The position numbers and the translations under genes were made by a program. A DNA stretch of 44,407 nt from Flaviaesturariibacter aridisoli (GTDB lineage: Bacteria > Bacteroidota > Bacteroidia > Chitinophagales > Chitinophagaceae). Shown in pieces: positions 8,211 to 15,399 of the stretch. The stretch is taken from contig NZ_SKFH01000033.1 of the NCBI RefSeq assembly GCF_004343705.1, positions 1 to 44,407 of the forward strand. Reading direction: 5' to 3'. The notes beneath the pieces were generated by a model. It did not search any database. It was given only the letters and a program-made list of their open reading frames with translations, and was not told the DNA's origin. Each line of letters starts with the position of its first letter. Positions within the stretch are counted from its first letter, which is position 1.

Positions 8211-9006
8211 GCGTATCGCCAATTGGTAGTTCAAAAAGTAAACGGGTGCCTTCGCCCGGTGCCGACCAGACGGTGAAGGATCCGCACAGCAGCTCCACGC
8301 GGCTGCGCAGGGTATGCAGCCCGGTCGACTTACCGCGCTTGGCGGCCACTTCGTCGGGCGTGAAGCCCACGCCGTTGTCGGCCACTTCGATGCGGACGGC
8401 CTTGTCGGAGTATTCGAGGCACAGGCTGGCCTGCCTGGCCTGTGCATGCTTCAGGATGTTGTTGAAGCATTCCTGGACGGAGCGGAACACGAGCAGCTCC
8501 TGTTGCGCGGTGAGAAAGTCCGTGTCGCCCTGGATGCTGAACGCGATGCGGAGCTGCGACACCCGGTGGATGCGCTCGATCTCTGTTTTCAGTGCGTTGA
8601 ACAGGCCCTGCTGGTGAATGATGTCGGCATTGAGGCCGCGGGAGATGGAGCTCAGGTCGTTGATCGCGCCGGTGATCAACTGCTGCGCGTATTCAGCCAG
8701 GTTGTGAACAGGGGCCAGCTCGGTCATCTGGTGAAGCGTCAGCTTGGCCAGGGTGAGCGATAGGTTGATGTTGTCGTGGATCTCCTGTGCAATATTCTTA
8801 AAGGTCAGCTCCTGAATCTCGATCTGCGATCGAAGCAGGTTCTGGGCATGCTCCGACTTCAGCGCAAGCAGCGAAGCCTGGAAGGCCAGGTGGCGTTTCT
8901 GGTTCATCAGCAGCAAGGTCATCAGCACGCCCAGCACCGCGGTGATCACGATGATGGTAGCAACCAGGAACACCGCAATATATCGGGGCGGCGTTATCGT
9001 GTGCAT
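8152..9006 (-). CDS. Sensor histidine kinase, HisKA_3 type, one TM
   Basis: A 284-residue kinase starting MHTITPPRYIAVFL. One membrane helix lies at about 9-34, then a coiled-coil linker, the H-box IAQEIHDNINLSL with H77, the N-box near CFNNILKHAQA and the G-box region (GKSTGLHTLRSRV). Like its neighbour it has no sensor domain. The ATG at 9006 is chosen because upstream in-frame codons lack the hydrophobic start. TAACTTTA lies 5-6 bases before the ATG and may be a degenerate -7 element. It is first in a kinase, regulator, 7TM run. Confidence 0.9.
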   Translation of the reverse strand: MHTITPPRYIAVFLVATIIVITAVLGVLMTLLLMNQKRHLAFQASLLALKSEHAQNLLRSQIEIQELTFKNIAQEIHDNINLSLTLAKLTLHQMTELAPVHNLAEYAQQLITGAINDLSSISRGLNADIIHQQGLFNALKTEIERIHRVSQLRIAFSIQGDTDFLTAQQELLVFRSVQECFNNILKHAQARQASLCLEYSDKAVRIEVADNGVGFTPDEVAAKRGKSTGLHTLRSRVELLCGSFTVWSAPGEGTRLLFELPIGDTHEKEQNHPDRAGRRSRPAP

Positions 9007-9040
9007 GAGTTTAAAGTTACAGGCCCCGGTTGGACTCCGT

Positions 9041-9078
9041 ATGGGAAAAAAAACAGTTTTTGATGGGATTTTTCCCAT
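9041..9078. repeat. Inverted repeat in the divergent intergenic region
   Basis: ATGGGAAAAA at 9041-9050 is perfectly inverted as TTTTTCCCAT at 9069-9078 with an 18-base loop. It lies between the divergent kinase gene and the gene starting at 9246, so it could be an operator or structured leader. A second small hairpin, GTTGG and CCAAC, lies at 9164-9178. Nothing else is supported in 9007-9202. Confidence 0.4.
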
Positions 9079-9202
9079 GGCGGTTCAATTCCACCTCCCT
9101 ATATGGTTTTCTGCCCGCCCCTGTTGTTTTTCTCCCCGCCGCGCCGGAAAAAAAGGGGCTGCCGTTGGGAAAACCAACAGGGAAGCGGCCCCCCGGCGCC
9201 GG

Positions 9203-9210
9203 TAGCTTTG
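9203..9210 (+). promoter_or_regulatory. -7 element before the 9246 gene
   Basis: TAGCTTTG matches TAnnTTTG and lies 35 bases before the ATG at 9246. No good -33 box is visible at the expected spacing. Confidence 0.5.
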
Positions 9211-9245
9211 TAACAGCCGTGTGATACCAGCCCGGCCCCGACACC

Positions 9246-10271
9246 ATGCGCTCCCTGATGCTTGCCCTGCTCGCCCTGCTCCTGGCCCCCGCTTCGCCGG
9301 CGCAACTGGCGCGGCACGCCGTGTACGTCGATACGCTGCCGGCGGGAAGCGCCGCACTCCGGCCCGGGCTCCGCGCTTTTGCCGCCACCGCCGGCCTGCT
9401 CGATGCCGCCCTTACTTCGCTCAACTCGCTGCAGTCGCTGGTGAGTAAAGACAACTACCGAAATAGTGTCCAGGCGCTGAACAACCCCGCGTCGTCGGCG
9501 CTGGGCTTCAGCCTCGAAGGCGAGATCCAGTCGGCGCTGCAACCGGTGCTGGCCAAAACGAAGACCGTCAGTAAAACACGCTTCACGGATGTTGTTGGTG
9601 CACTCGTGCAGGCGCCCAGGCCGGGTAGCGCCATGTTGCTGTCTTCGCTGGCGGCCCTGGTGGGCAACCTGGCGGTGCAGGAAAAACGGGTGGAGCGCGC
9701 CGACGTGGATTCGTTCCTGCAGCGCGTGGGCCGCTACTTCGCGCCCTACGAGCAACTGAATAGCGTCAATGCGCGCTTCGAGCAACAGGTGGCGCGGATG
9801 AACGGCCGCCTCATCGAGTTGCAGTTCGACATCCGCGAGTACATGCTCGACATCGTGCTGCTGCTGCATCCCGGCGAATCGCGCGCGGCGCTGCGAACGC
9901 GGCCCATGGAAGAACTGCTGCTGCAGTACCTCGACGGACCGGTGCTCGAGAGCCTTGACACCGCGCGTCGCCTGCCGCCCTATCCCGGCGACGGCGTGAA
10001 GGGTGCAAAAGACATTTGCAGCAACGTGCAGAAAGTGTTTCGCGAATACCAGAAGCTGTACGGAGACAATTACAACGAGATCCGCGCCATCGTGCAGGCC
10101 GCCCGCGCGCTGGGGCGCAGCGGGAGCGGCGCCACGACCGACGCTACGCTCAAGTCGCTCGAAACACTCTACACCGAAAGCGCCCAGGCCGACGCCCTCA
10201 ACCTGCGCCTGCGTACGCTCGAAGGAAGGCTGGCGGCGCTGGTGAGCAGCACGCAGGTGCTGGCCCGTTGA
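9246..10271 (+). CDS. Secreted hypothetical protein (341 aa)
   Basis: A 341-residue protein with a Sec signal peptide (MRSLMLALLALLLAPASPAQ). The rest is soluble, helical-looking and rich in alanine, leucine and arginine, with no motif I recognise. GC-rich third positions match the genome. The isolated position, with its own -7 element, suggests a single-gene transcript. Function unknown; the predicted location is periplasm or cell surface. Confidence 0.75.
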   Translation: MRSLMLALLALLLAPASPAQLARHAVYVDTLPAGSAALRPGLRAFAATAGLLDAALTSLNSLQSLVSKDNYRNSVQALNNPASSALGFSLEGEIQSALQPVLAKTKTVSKTRFTDVVGALVQAPRPGSAMLLSSLAALVGNLAVQEKRVERADVDSFLQRVGRYFAPYEQLNSVNARFEQQVARMNGRLIELQFDIREYMLDIVLLLHPGESRAALRTRPMEELLLQYLDGPVLESLDTARRLPPYPGDGVKGAKDICSNVQKVFREYQKLYGDNYNEIRAIVQAARALGRSGSGATTDATLKSLETLYTESAQADALNLRLRTLEGRLAALVSSTQVLAR

Positions 10272-10365
10272 ACGAGAAAGCCACGGCCGCATTCCATGGG
10301 CGCCTGAAGCTGGCGGGAAGAGGTTCTGTAAAAATGGGAAGTCGTCGTCGTTTGTCGAAGTGACT

Positions 10366-10423
10366 CCCAAACGTGAATCAATTCCAAATTTCGCCGGCCG
10401 GCGCAAAGCTCTGGCCGTTTGGC
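10366..10423 (+). repeat. attC-like cassette-boundary element, copy C
   Basis: CCAAACG at 10367-10373 is perfectly inverted as CGTTTGG at 10416-10422, enclosing a second dyad (CCGGCCGG) and the stretch GCGCAAAGCTCTGG. The same core, GCAAAGCyCTGG followed by a GTT-containing arm, recurs at 30300-30331 and 30639-30670. Integron attC sites have this plan (RYYYAAC and GTTRRRY arms around a variable centre); here the right arm GTTTGGC deviates by one base. All copies lie next to toxin-antitoxin genes. No integrase gene is in the window. Confidence 0.45.
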
Positions 10424-10456
10424 CAAATGCCCAATCGCAACCACTCTGAAATGCTG

Positions 10457-10487
10457 GTTCCCAATTCGGGAACATTTATTATTTTTG
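10457..10487 (+). promoter_or_regulatory. Probable HigA operator and promoter
   Basis: A perfect inverted repeat GTTCCC-AATTC-GGGAAC at 10457-10473 is followed by TATTTTTG (TAnnTTTG) at 10480-10487. A palindrome overlapping the promoter of a higBA operon is the usual site for autorepression by HigA, which supports the pairing. Confidence 0.6.
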
Positions 10488-10501
10488 CTGAAATACCTTC
10501 A

Positions 10502-10795
10502 GTGCGGGTTATTGCTAAAAAGACATTACGCGACTTCTGGGCTAAATACCCTGATTGCGAGCAACAGCTTAAAGCCTGGTATCAGGAAGCAGATGTTGCG
10601 GCATGGAAGGGGCCTAAGGACATCAAGCGCGACTATCCCAGCGCCAGCATTCTTGCAGATAACCGGGTAGTGTTTAACATAAAGGGCAATCATTACCGTC
10701 TCATTGTGAAAATTAATTATCCTTACCAAATGGTTTGGATCCGGTTCGTGGGCACCCATAGCCAATACGACCGGATTGACGCCGCAACAATTTGA
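10502..10795 (+). CDS. higB: HigB-family toxin (mRNA interferase)
   Basis: A 97-residue protein of the HigB/RelE toxin fold. It starts (M)RVIAKKTLRDFW and has the family pattern KAWYQE, DVAAWKGPKDIK, NRVVFNIKGNHYRLIVKINY and VWIRFVGTHSQYD. Members are ribosome-dependent mRNA endonucleases. The GTG at 10502 is chosen because it gives the normal length and N-terminus; the longer frame from 10373 would run across the cassette-boundary element and operator. It precedes higA by 3 bases, the toxin-first order typical of higBA. Confidence 0.88.
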   Translation: MRVIAKKTLRDFWAKYPDCEQQLKAWYQEADVAAWKGPKDIKRDYPSASILADNRVVFNIKGNHYRLIVKINYPYQMVWIRFVGTHSQYDRIDAATI

Positions 10796-10798
10796 CCT

Positions 10799-11155
10799 AT
10801 GACGATCAAACCTATTAAGACCAAAAAAGACTACCAGGCAGCGATGGCGCGCCTCGGGGAAATTTTTGATGCGCGTCCGGGAACTGCGGAAGGAGACGAG
10901 CTGGAAGTGTTGAGCATCCTGGTGGAGAAGTACGAGGAAAAGCAATTTCCGATCGAGCTCCCTGATCCCATCGAAGCCATTCGTTTTCGTATGGAGCAGC
11001 TCGGATATAACCAGGCCGATCTTGCAAAGGTGGTTGGCTTGAAAAGTCGCGTCAGTGAAATATTGAACCGCAAACGAACGCTCACACTCGAGATGATCCG
11101 CCAGCTTCATGAAGCGCTGAACATCCCGACCGATGTCCTGATTCAGCGCTACTGA
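10799..11155 (+). CDS. higA: HigA-family antitoxin, HTH
   Basis: A 118-residue antitoxin. The N-terminal half (KTKKDYQAAMARLGEIFDA to KYEEKQFPIELPDPIEAI) is typical of COG5499-type antitoxins, and residues about 62-112 form a lambda-repressor-type helix-turn-helix (NQADLAKVVGLKSRVSEILN). It neutralises HigB and should repress the operon through the palindrome at 10457. The module ends at a strong bidirectional terminator. Confidence 0.9.
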   Translation: MTIKPIKTKKDYQAAMARLGEIFDARPGTAEGDELEVLSILVEKYEEKQFPIELPDPIEAIRFRMEQLGYNQADLAKVVGLKSRVSEILNRKRTLTLEMIRQLHEALNIPTDVLIQRY

Positions 11156-11222
11156 CCAGGCCTATGTAAAGTGAAATGTTGCATGCGGAGCAGCACACCG
11201 GTGCGGCCGCGTTAGCACACAA

Positions 11223-11252
11223 AGAAGCCCCGGCGGGTACGCCGGGGCTTCT
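11223..11252. terminator. Bidirectional terminator between converging genes
   Basis: AGAAGCCCCGGC and GCCGGGGCTTCT form a 12-base perfect stem around GGGTAC. It lies between higA (plus) and the small gene at 11306-11509 (minus), so it probably serves both. Confidence 0.85.
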
Positions 11253-11305
11253 CTATAATATAGGTTACCGATACGATCGTGATAGCTTCGCGTTGTTCAC
11301 AGGAG

Positions 11306-11509
11306 TCAGTCGAGGCTGGCGCCGTATTGGCGGAGGGCGCGGGCCTGTTCTTCTTCGGAGAGGTGGCAGTCGATCCAGCCGCTGTTGGCTTCGGGGTCGG
11401 CGTGCGCGGCCTGTACCTGGATGTCGTAAGCCAGTACGTACAGCTTGAATTGACGCAGCAGGGAAAGGTCGGTGAAGTGCATGCGCACCTGTTGTTTCGT
11501 AACGGTCAT
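11306..11509 (-). CDS. Small hypothetical protein (67 aa)
   Basis: A 67-residue protein starting MTVTKQQVRMHFTDLSLLRQ with a C-terminal stretch CHLSEEEQARALRQYGASLD. No signal peptide or membrane helix, and no family I recognise. GC-rich codons and a terminator about 55 bases after its stop support it being real. It is divergent from the gene starting at 11586. Confidence 0.6.
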   Translation of the reverse strand: MTVTKQQVRMHFTDLSLLRQFKLYVLAYDIQVQAAHADPEANSGWIDCHLSEEEQARALRQYGASLD

Positions 11510-11550
11510 GGTGGATGTAAAGAAAAGGGTTTTGTGTAAAATAATAGCCT

Positions 11551-11558
11551 CATATTTG
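11551..11558 (+). promoter_or_regulatory. Probable -7 element of the 11586 gene
   Basis: CATATTTG differs from TAnnTTTG at its first base only and lies 27 bases before the TTG start at 11586. A TTTG is present at 11531-11534, but the spacer is shorter than usual. Confidence 0.35.
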
Positions 11559-11585
11559 CGGAACCCTTACACAATCCTACCCCAC

Positions 11586-11777
11586 TTGAAACTAGAACTG
11601 GTCCCTACCGAAGAATTACACCAGATGCTGGCGCGGCTCAAACAGGAGCTGGAAACCTCCGTTGCCGCCGGCGCTCCCTATGGTGCCCTGAATGTACTCT
11701 ACAACGAATTCATCGAAGTGCGCAATGAGCGCAACCGCCGGCTGCGAACGGACGCCTCCGGCGACGCTAACAACTAA
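11586..11777 (+). CDS. Small hypothetical protein, paralogue-like to the next gene
   Basis: A 63-residue protein, (M)KLELVPTEELHQMLARLKQE, then LNVLYNEFIEVRNERNRRLR. The TTG at 11586 is preferred because the frame upstream holds the -7 element and unlike residues. The pattern, short strand then two helices with an acidic centre and a basic end, matches the product of the converging gene at 11774-11992. The two stop codons overlap by 3-4 bases. Function unknown. Confidence 0.55.
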   Translation: MKLELVPTEELHQMLARLKQELETSVAAGAPYGALNVLYNEFIEVRNERNRRLRTDASGDANN

Positions 11778-11992
11778 TGGAGCTCCGGCTCGGCAGACGC
11801 CCGGTTCTCGTTTTCGGCGGGGCCCAGGCCGCCGCCCATCCGGATCTTCTTATGGAGCGCGATCTCCAGTTCGGTCACATCATACCGGTACTCCTGCAGG
11901 GTATTCCATTCCGTACCGTTCAGGAGGGCTTCCTTCAGTTTGGAAGCGGCACTGGCATACATATCTTTTAATGTATCCAGGTCCAGGTGCAC
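11774..11992 (-). CDS. Small hypothetical protein, tail-to-tail with its paralogue
   Basis: A 72-residue protein when started at the GTG at 11992: (V)HLDLDTLKDMYASAASKLKE, then ENTRY-like NTLQEYRYDVTELEIALHKKIR and a short glycine-rich tail. This start aligns it with the product of 11586-11777; a longer frame from an ATG at 12091 would pass over a probable -7 element (CTATTTTG on the minus strand near 12097). Family unknown. Confidence 0.5.
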   Translation of the reverse strand: MHLDLDTLKDMYASAASKLKEALLNGTEWNTLQEYRYDVTELEIALHKKIRMGGGLGPAENENRASAEPELH

Positions 11993-12205
11993 AAGTTTTG
12001 TATGGTCCACGTTCGAGGCGATTAGGGTGTTTAGATTAGCGGCCTTCTGCACGCCGCAACGCACGTGCCGGCCGGCTAAGCCGGAGGGCAAAATAGAAGT
12101 TTTTGTGAATATTTAAACAGATGGGCTTAGCCGGATTAAGCATTCTAACGGGAATCTAAAAAAGCCCGCTAAGAAGAATTCCGTACCTGCAGGGGGCATA
12201 GAAAA

Positions 12206-12225
12206 TCCCGGCGCGCGGGCCGGGA
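12206..12225 (-). terminator. Terminator after the 12265 response regulator
   Basis: TCCCGGC and GCCGGGA pair around GCGCGG. On the minus strand the stem is followed by TTTTC, and it lies 40 bases after the regulator stop. Confidence 0.65.
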
Positions 12226-12264
12226 CAATACTTTATTTTTTGGGCCCGTCGGGGCGCTGGCTGC

Positions 12265-12933
12265 TTATTGGTCCTGGGTCACGATGCCCGCCTTCACGGC
12301 GTACATCACGAGACCGGCCATCGACTTGGCGCCGGTCTTGACCTTGAGCTTGTCGCGGATGGCTTCCACGGTGCGCGGCGAAATGTCGACCATCTCGGCG
12401 ATCTCCTTGGTGCTCTTCTCCTCGCACATCAGTTTCAGGATGGTTTTCTCCTTGTCGGTCAGGGGCGCTTCGAGGTCCATATCGCGGGGATCGTTGCGGG
12501 TGCGGAGCCGGTTGAGCAGGGCCTTGTTGGTGAGGTCGTTGAAGTAGAATTCGTCTTCGAAGCAGGTCTTTACAGCCTGGTAGATCGTTTCGGAATCGGA
12601 CTCCTTCGTGAGGTAGGAGTTGGCGCCGAGCTCCATCATGCGGCTGATCATCGAGTGGTCGTTGTGCATGGAGAGCATGATCACCTTCACGTCGGGGTAG
12701 AGCTTCTTGATCTCGGGGAGCGTAGCCAGTCCGTCCATGATCGGCATCTGGATGTCGAGGAGCACCACGTCGGGGTGGATGTGGCGAAGCAGGTTGAGGA
12801 GCTGCATCCCGTTTTCTGCTTCCGCTACCATCTGGATGTCGCGGTAAGCGGAAAGGGAGGTGCGCACGCCGGTGCGGAACAGGTGATGGTCGTCGGCGAT
12901 GGCGACTTTGATACGGTCTTCAGGATTTTTCAT
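12265..12933 (-). CDS. Orphan LuxR/NarL-type response regulator
   Basis: A 222-residue regulator: receiver with D14/D15, phospho-acceptor D60 in LLDIQMP and K in YLTKES, then a LuxR helix-turn-helix (DKEKTILKLMCEEKSTKEIA, PRTVEAIRDKL). No histidine kinase is adjacent; the gene stands alone between a -7 element and a terminator. It is most like the regulators at 4223 and 13824, so a shared or distant kinase is possible (inference). Confidence 0.92.
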   Translation of the reverse strand: MKNPEDRIKVAIADDHHLFRTGVRTSLSAYRDIQMVAEAENGMQLLNLLRHIHPDVVLLDIQMPIMDGLATLPEIKKLYPDVKVIMLSMHNDHSMISRMMELGANSYLTKESDSETIYQAVKTCFEDEFYFNDLTNKALLNRLRTRNDPRDMDLEAPLTDKEKTILKLMCEEKSTKEIAEMVDISPRTVEAIRDKLKVKTGAKSMAGLVMYAVKAGIVTQDQ

Positions 12934-12964
12934 AAACAGCTATTGGTTGCGTAAAAAACCAAGG

Positions 12965-12972
12965 CAAAGGTA
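12965..12972 (-). promoter_or_regulatory. -7 element of the 12265-12933 regulator
   Basis: On the minus strand the bases read TACCTTTG, a match to TAnnTTTG, 31 bases before the ATG at 12933. Confidence 0.55.
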
Positions 12973-13065
12973 CCGGCATCTTCCGATGCGATGCTGCGGG
13001 CAACTACGTTTTTTAACATCGTAAAATTACGACATGTGTCTGCGCCGTACAATAGGCGGTTCCCC

Positions 13066-13812
13066 TTAGCCGAATTTTTTTGCCACCACGTAGGCTACGG
13101 CGTCGCCGGGGCGGAAGGGGCGTCGGCGGGGCGTGCTCCACACGCCATCGAGCTGCAGGCCGGCGGCTTCGAAGAAGCCTTCGAGCTCGTTGAGGCTGTA
13201 GATGTAGTCTACCCCGCGGAGGGTATCCACGCCCTGCCCGCTTACGAGGGTATGCTCCGACTCGATGCGGCTGGGGCTGTGCAGCCAGCGGCTGGCCACG
13301 AGGTACTTGTAGCCTTCGAGCTCGTTCCACACGCGCTCCTGGTAATGGCGGAGGGCCACCTCGGCGATGGTCCAGCTGTTGAAGATAAAGCAGCCGCCGG
13401 GGCGCAGGGCGCGGCCGATGGCGGCACAGAGGCGGGCGGTGTCTGCGGGGGGGAAGAAGGCGAAGGAGTTGCCCATGCACAGCACGGCGTCGAAGGTGCC
13501 CGCGGCGGGCTGGTAGTCGAGGGCGGCCGCGCAGACCGCTTCCACGGGGAGGGCTTCTTCGGTGGCCTTGCCGCGGATCTCGTCGATGTAGGGCGCGGAG
13601 TTGTCTACGGCTGTTACGGGGTGTCCGCGGCGCGCGAGCTCGAGGGCATGGCGGCCATAGCCGCAGAGCAGGTCGAGCACGGGGGCGCCGGGCGCGAGCG
13701 GCGCGGATTGCTGAATGAAGTCGCACTCGGCCTCGGTGAGGCCGGCGGGAATGGTGCGGCGCCATACCTCGCGGTAGGGGCCGTCGAAAAAGCGGTCGTT
13801 GATATTGTCCAA
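13066..13812 (-). CDS. Class I SAM-dependent methyltransferase
   Basis: A 248-residue methyltransferase. The SAM-binding fold is visible as VLDLLCGYGRHALELARRG (motif I, about 44-62), VTAVDNSAPYIDEI (motif II), FDAVLCMGNSFAF and LRPGGCFIFNSW. Similar proteins are annotated as generic class I methyltransferases; the substrate cannot be told. It starts 11 bases after the regulator at 13824 and is probably transcribed with it, so the regulator-methyltransferase pair may be functionally linked (inference). Confidence 0.88.
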   Translation of the reverse strand: MDNINDRFFDGPYREVWRRTIPAGLTEAECDFIQQSAPLAPGAPVLDLLCGYGRHALELARRGHPVTAVDNSAPYIDEIRGKATEEALPVEAVCAAALDYQPAAGTFDAVLCMGNSFAFFPPADTARLCAAIGRALRPGGCFIFNSWTIAEVALRHYQERVWNELEGYKYLVASRWLHSPSRIESEHTLVSGQGVDTLRGVDYIYSLNELEGFFEAAGLQLDGVWSTPRRRPFRPGDAVAYVVAKKFG

Positions 13813-13823
13813 GGAGCGGGGGG

Positions 13824-14486
13824 TTATTCGAGAAGGCGGTTGCGCATGGCGTACATCACCAGGCCGGCGATGGTCTTGGCGCCTACCTTGTCCTTCATCT
13901 TCTGGCGGATCGTTTCAATGGTGCGGGGGCTCAGGAATACTTCCTTGGAGATCTCCTCGGTGGTCTTGTCTTCGGCGATGCACTTGAGGATCTTCAGTTC
14001 CTTCTCCGTAAACTGCACCGTGTTGGGATAGTATTGCTTGACCTTTTTCTTGTACTGCAGCTTCAGCAGCACGGCTTTGTTCACGAGGTCGTTGAAGTAG
14101 AACTCGTCGTTCATCACCGTGAGGATGGCCTCGTAGATCTCGTCGGGGTCGGTGGTCTTGGTGAGGTAGGCATTGGCGCCCATCTCCATCATCTTGGTGA
14201 TCATTTCCTGGTCGTCGTACATCGTGAGGACGATGATCTTGACCTCTTCGTACTCCTTGCGGAGCAGGGAGATGGCGTTGGCGCCGTCCATCTCGGGCAT
14301 CCGGATGTCCATCAGCAGCACGTCGGGCTGCTTGATCTTCATCTTGTGCAGGAGGTCCTTGCCGTCTTCGGCTTCCCACAGGATCTTGAGGTAGTTGCGC
14401 CCGGAGAGGGCCATCTTGATCCCGTCGCGGAAAATCTTGTGGTCGTCGGCAATGGCCACCCGGATCTGCTGGTCGTTGACCGTCAT
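13824..14486 (-). CDS. LuxR/NarL-type response regulator, orphan
   Basis: A 220-residue regulator starting MTVNDQQIRVAIADDHKIFR, with phospho-acceptor D60 in LMDIRMP, K in YLTKTT and a C-terminal LuxR helix-turn-helix (EKELKILKCIAEDKTTEEIS, PRTIETIRQKM). The ATG at 14486 fits the receiver start; the longer frame lacks similarity. No kinase is adjacent. It is followed by a methyltransferase gene and preceded by a -7 element. Confidence 0.92.
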   Translation of the reverse strand: MTVNDQQIRVAIADDHKIFRDGIKMALSGRNYLKILWEAEDGKDLLHKMKIKQPDVLLMDIRMPEMDGANAISLLRKEYEEVKIIVLTMYDDQEMITKMMEMGANAYLTKTTDPDEIYEAILTVMNDEFYFNDLVNKAVLLKLQYKKKVKQYYPNTVQFTEKELKILKCIAEDKTTEEISKEVFLSPRTIETIRQKMKDKVGAKTIAGLVMYAMRNRLLE

Positions 14487-14533
14487 GGTGGGGGTTTGGC
14501 TTTTTATAGTTTGAATCGTCCGAGGCTTGCGGG

Positions 14534-14541
14534 CAAATGTA
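14534..14541 (-). promoter_or_regulatory. -7 element of the 13824-14486 regulator
   Basis: On the minus strand TACATTTG matches TAnnTTTG, 47 bases before the ATG at 14486. Between here and 14731 I see no gene. Confidence 0.55.
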
Positions 14542-14731
14542 GGGATTTCAGGTCCTTCCGGGCGCCCGCGCACAGCGGAGGATTGCGATTATACGAAATA
14601 TATCCCGCTTTCGGGTCGGGAAACAGCCGGGCTGGTAGAAAGCATCGGCGGAGCGGCAACTGCTCCGGGCGCGGCAGGTGCCGCGGCGGCGGGCAGGAGC
14701 GGGGTGCTGAAGCTGCCGCCGCCTCCCGTAT

Positions 14732-15175
14732 TTATACGGAGCGCAGTGGCGACTGTGCGTTGTCGAGCCGCCCGATGAGGGCTTCAATGGTTGCCTGCCA
14801 GGCGGCGAAGTCGCGTTCCTTCTCCGACCATTCGGCGCGCAGCTCCGACGCTTCGCCGAGCACGTTACGTAAGGCGGCCACGGCAGGGGCGCGGTAGGGG
14901 GCGAGGTCCACATCGGGGTTACGGTCGAAGAAGCTGTCGATCGGAAGGAGCTCCTCGTCGCCGGCTTCCGAGTAGCGGGTGCCGTTCAGCTGGCGGTCCA
15001 CGTAGGCCGCTGCCACGATGGCGGCGCTGCCGGTGTCGGCGTCGAGGGATTCGCTGCCGGTCGCTTCGTCGAAGATGTCTTCGATCATATCCACCGGGTC
15101 ATCGGTTTCCTCGATGTCGTCCATGTAGTCGAATGCCGCGTCGTTCTCGAAATAGTTATAGCCCCAGGTGCCCAT
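14732..15175 (-). CDS. DUF4259 domain protein
   Basis: A 147-residue acidic protein starting MGTWGYNYFENDAAFDYMDD, the hallmark of DUF4259 proteins. The fold is unknown; family members have been suggested to be immunity-like, but that is not established. No signal peptide. The palindrome CCGTATTTATACGG at 14726-14739 overlaps its stop codon; on the minus strand TATCTTAG about 26 bases before the ATG is a weak -7 candidate. The plus-strand stretch 15176-15399 shows no further gene. Confidence 0.85.
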   Translation of the reverse strand: MGTWGYNYFENDAAFDYMDDIEETDDPVDMIEDIFDEATGSESLDADTGSAAIVAAAYVDRQLNGTRYSEAGDEELLPIDSFFDRNPDVDLAPYRAPAVAALRNVLGEASELRAEWSEKERDFAAWQATIEALIGRLDNAQSPLRSV

Positions 15176-15399
15176 ACGTTTATTGTTGCGGGCTAAGATA
15201 GGAACGGGCCGCTCCGGTCAGCGACGGAGCGCCAAACGTCGCGACAGCTTGCGGCCGCACCCGCTGCGCCCTGGACGGGTGCCGGGGCACCTAGTGCGAT
15301 CAATAAACGGAGGAGGAGTGAATTCCTGTTGCCCAGGCAAGGCACGAACGGTGGTCGCAGCGCTGCACGGCGGATGAACATCCGTTCTTATTTTGCAGC

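Noticed and set aside
10373-10501. A longer N-terminus for HigB
   Set aside because: It would be translated through the attC-like element, the operator and the -7 box, and HigB proteins do not have such an extension.
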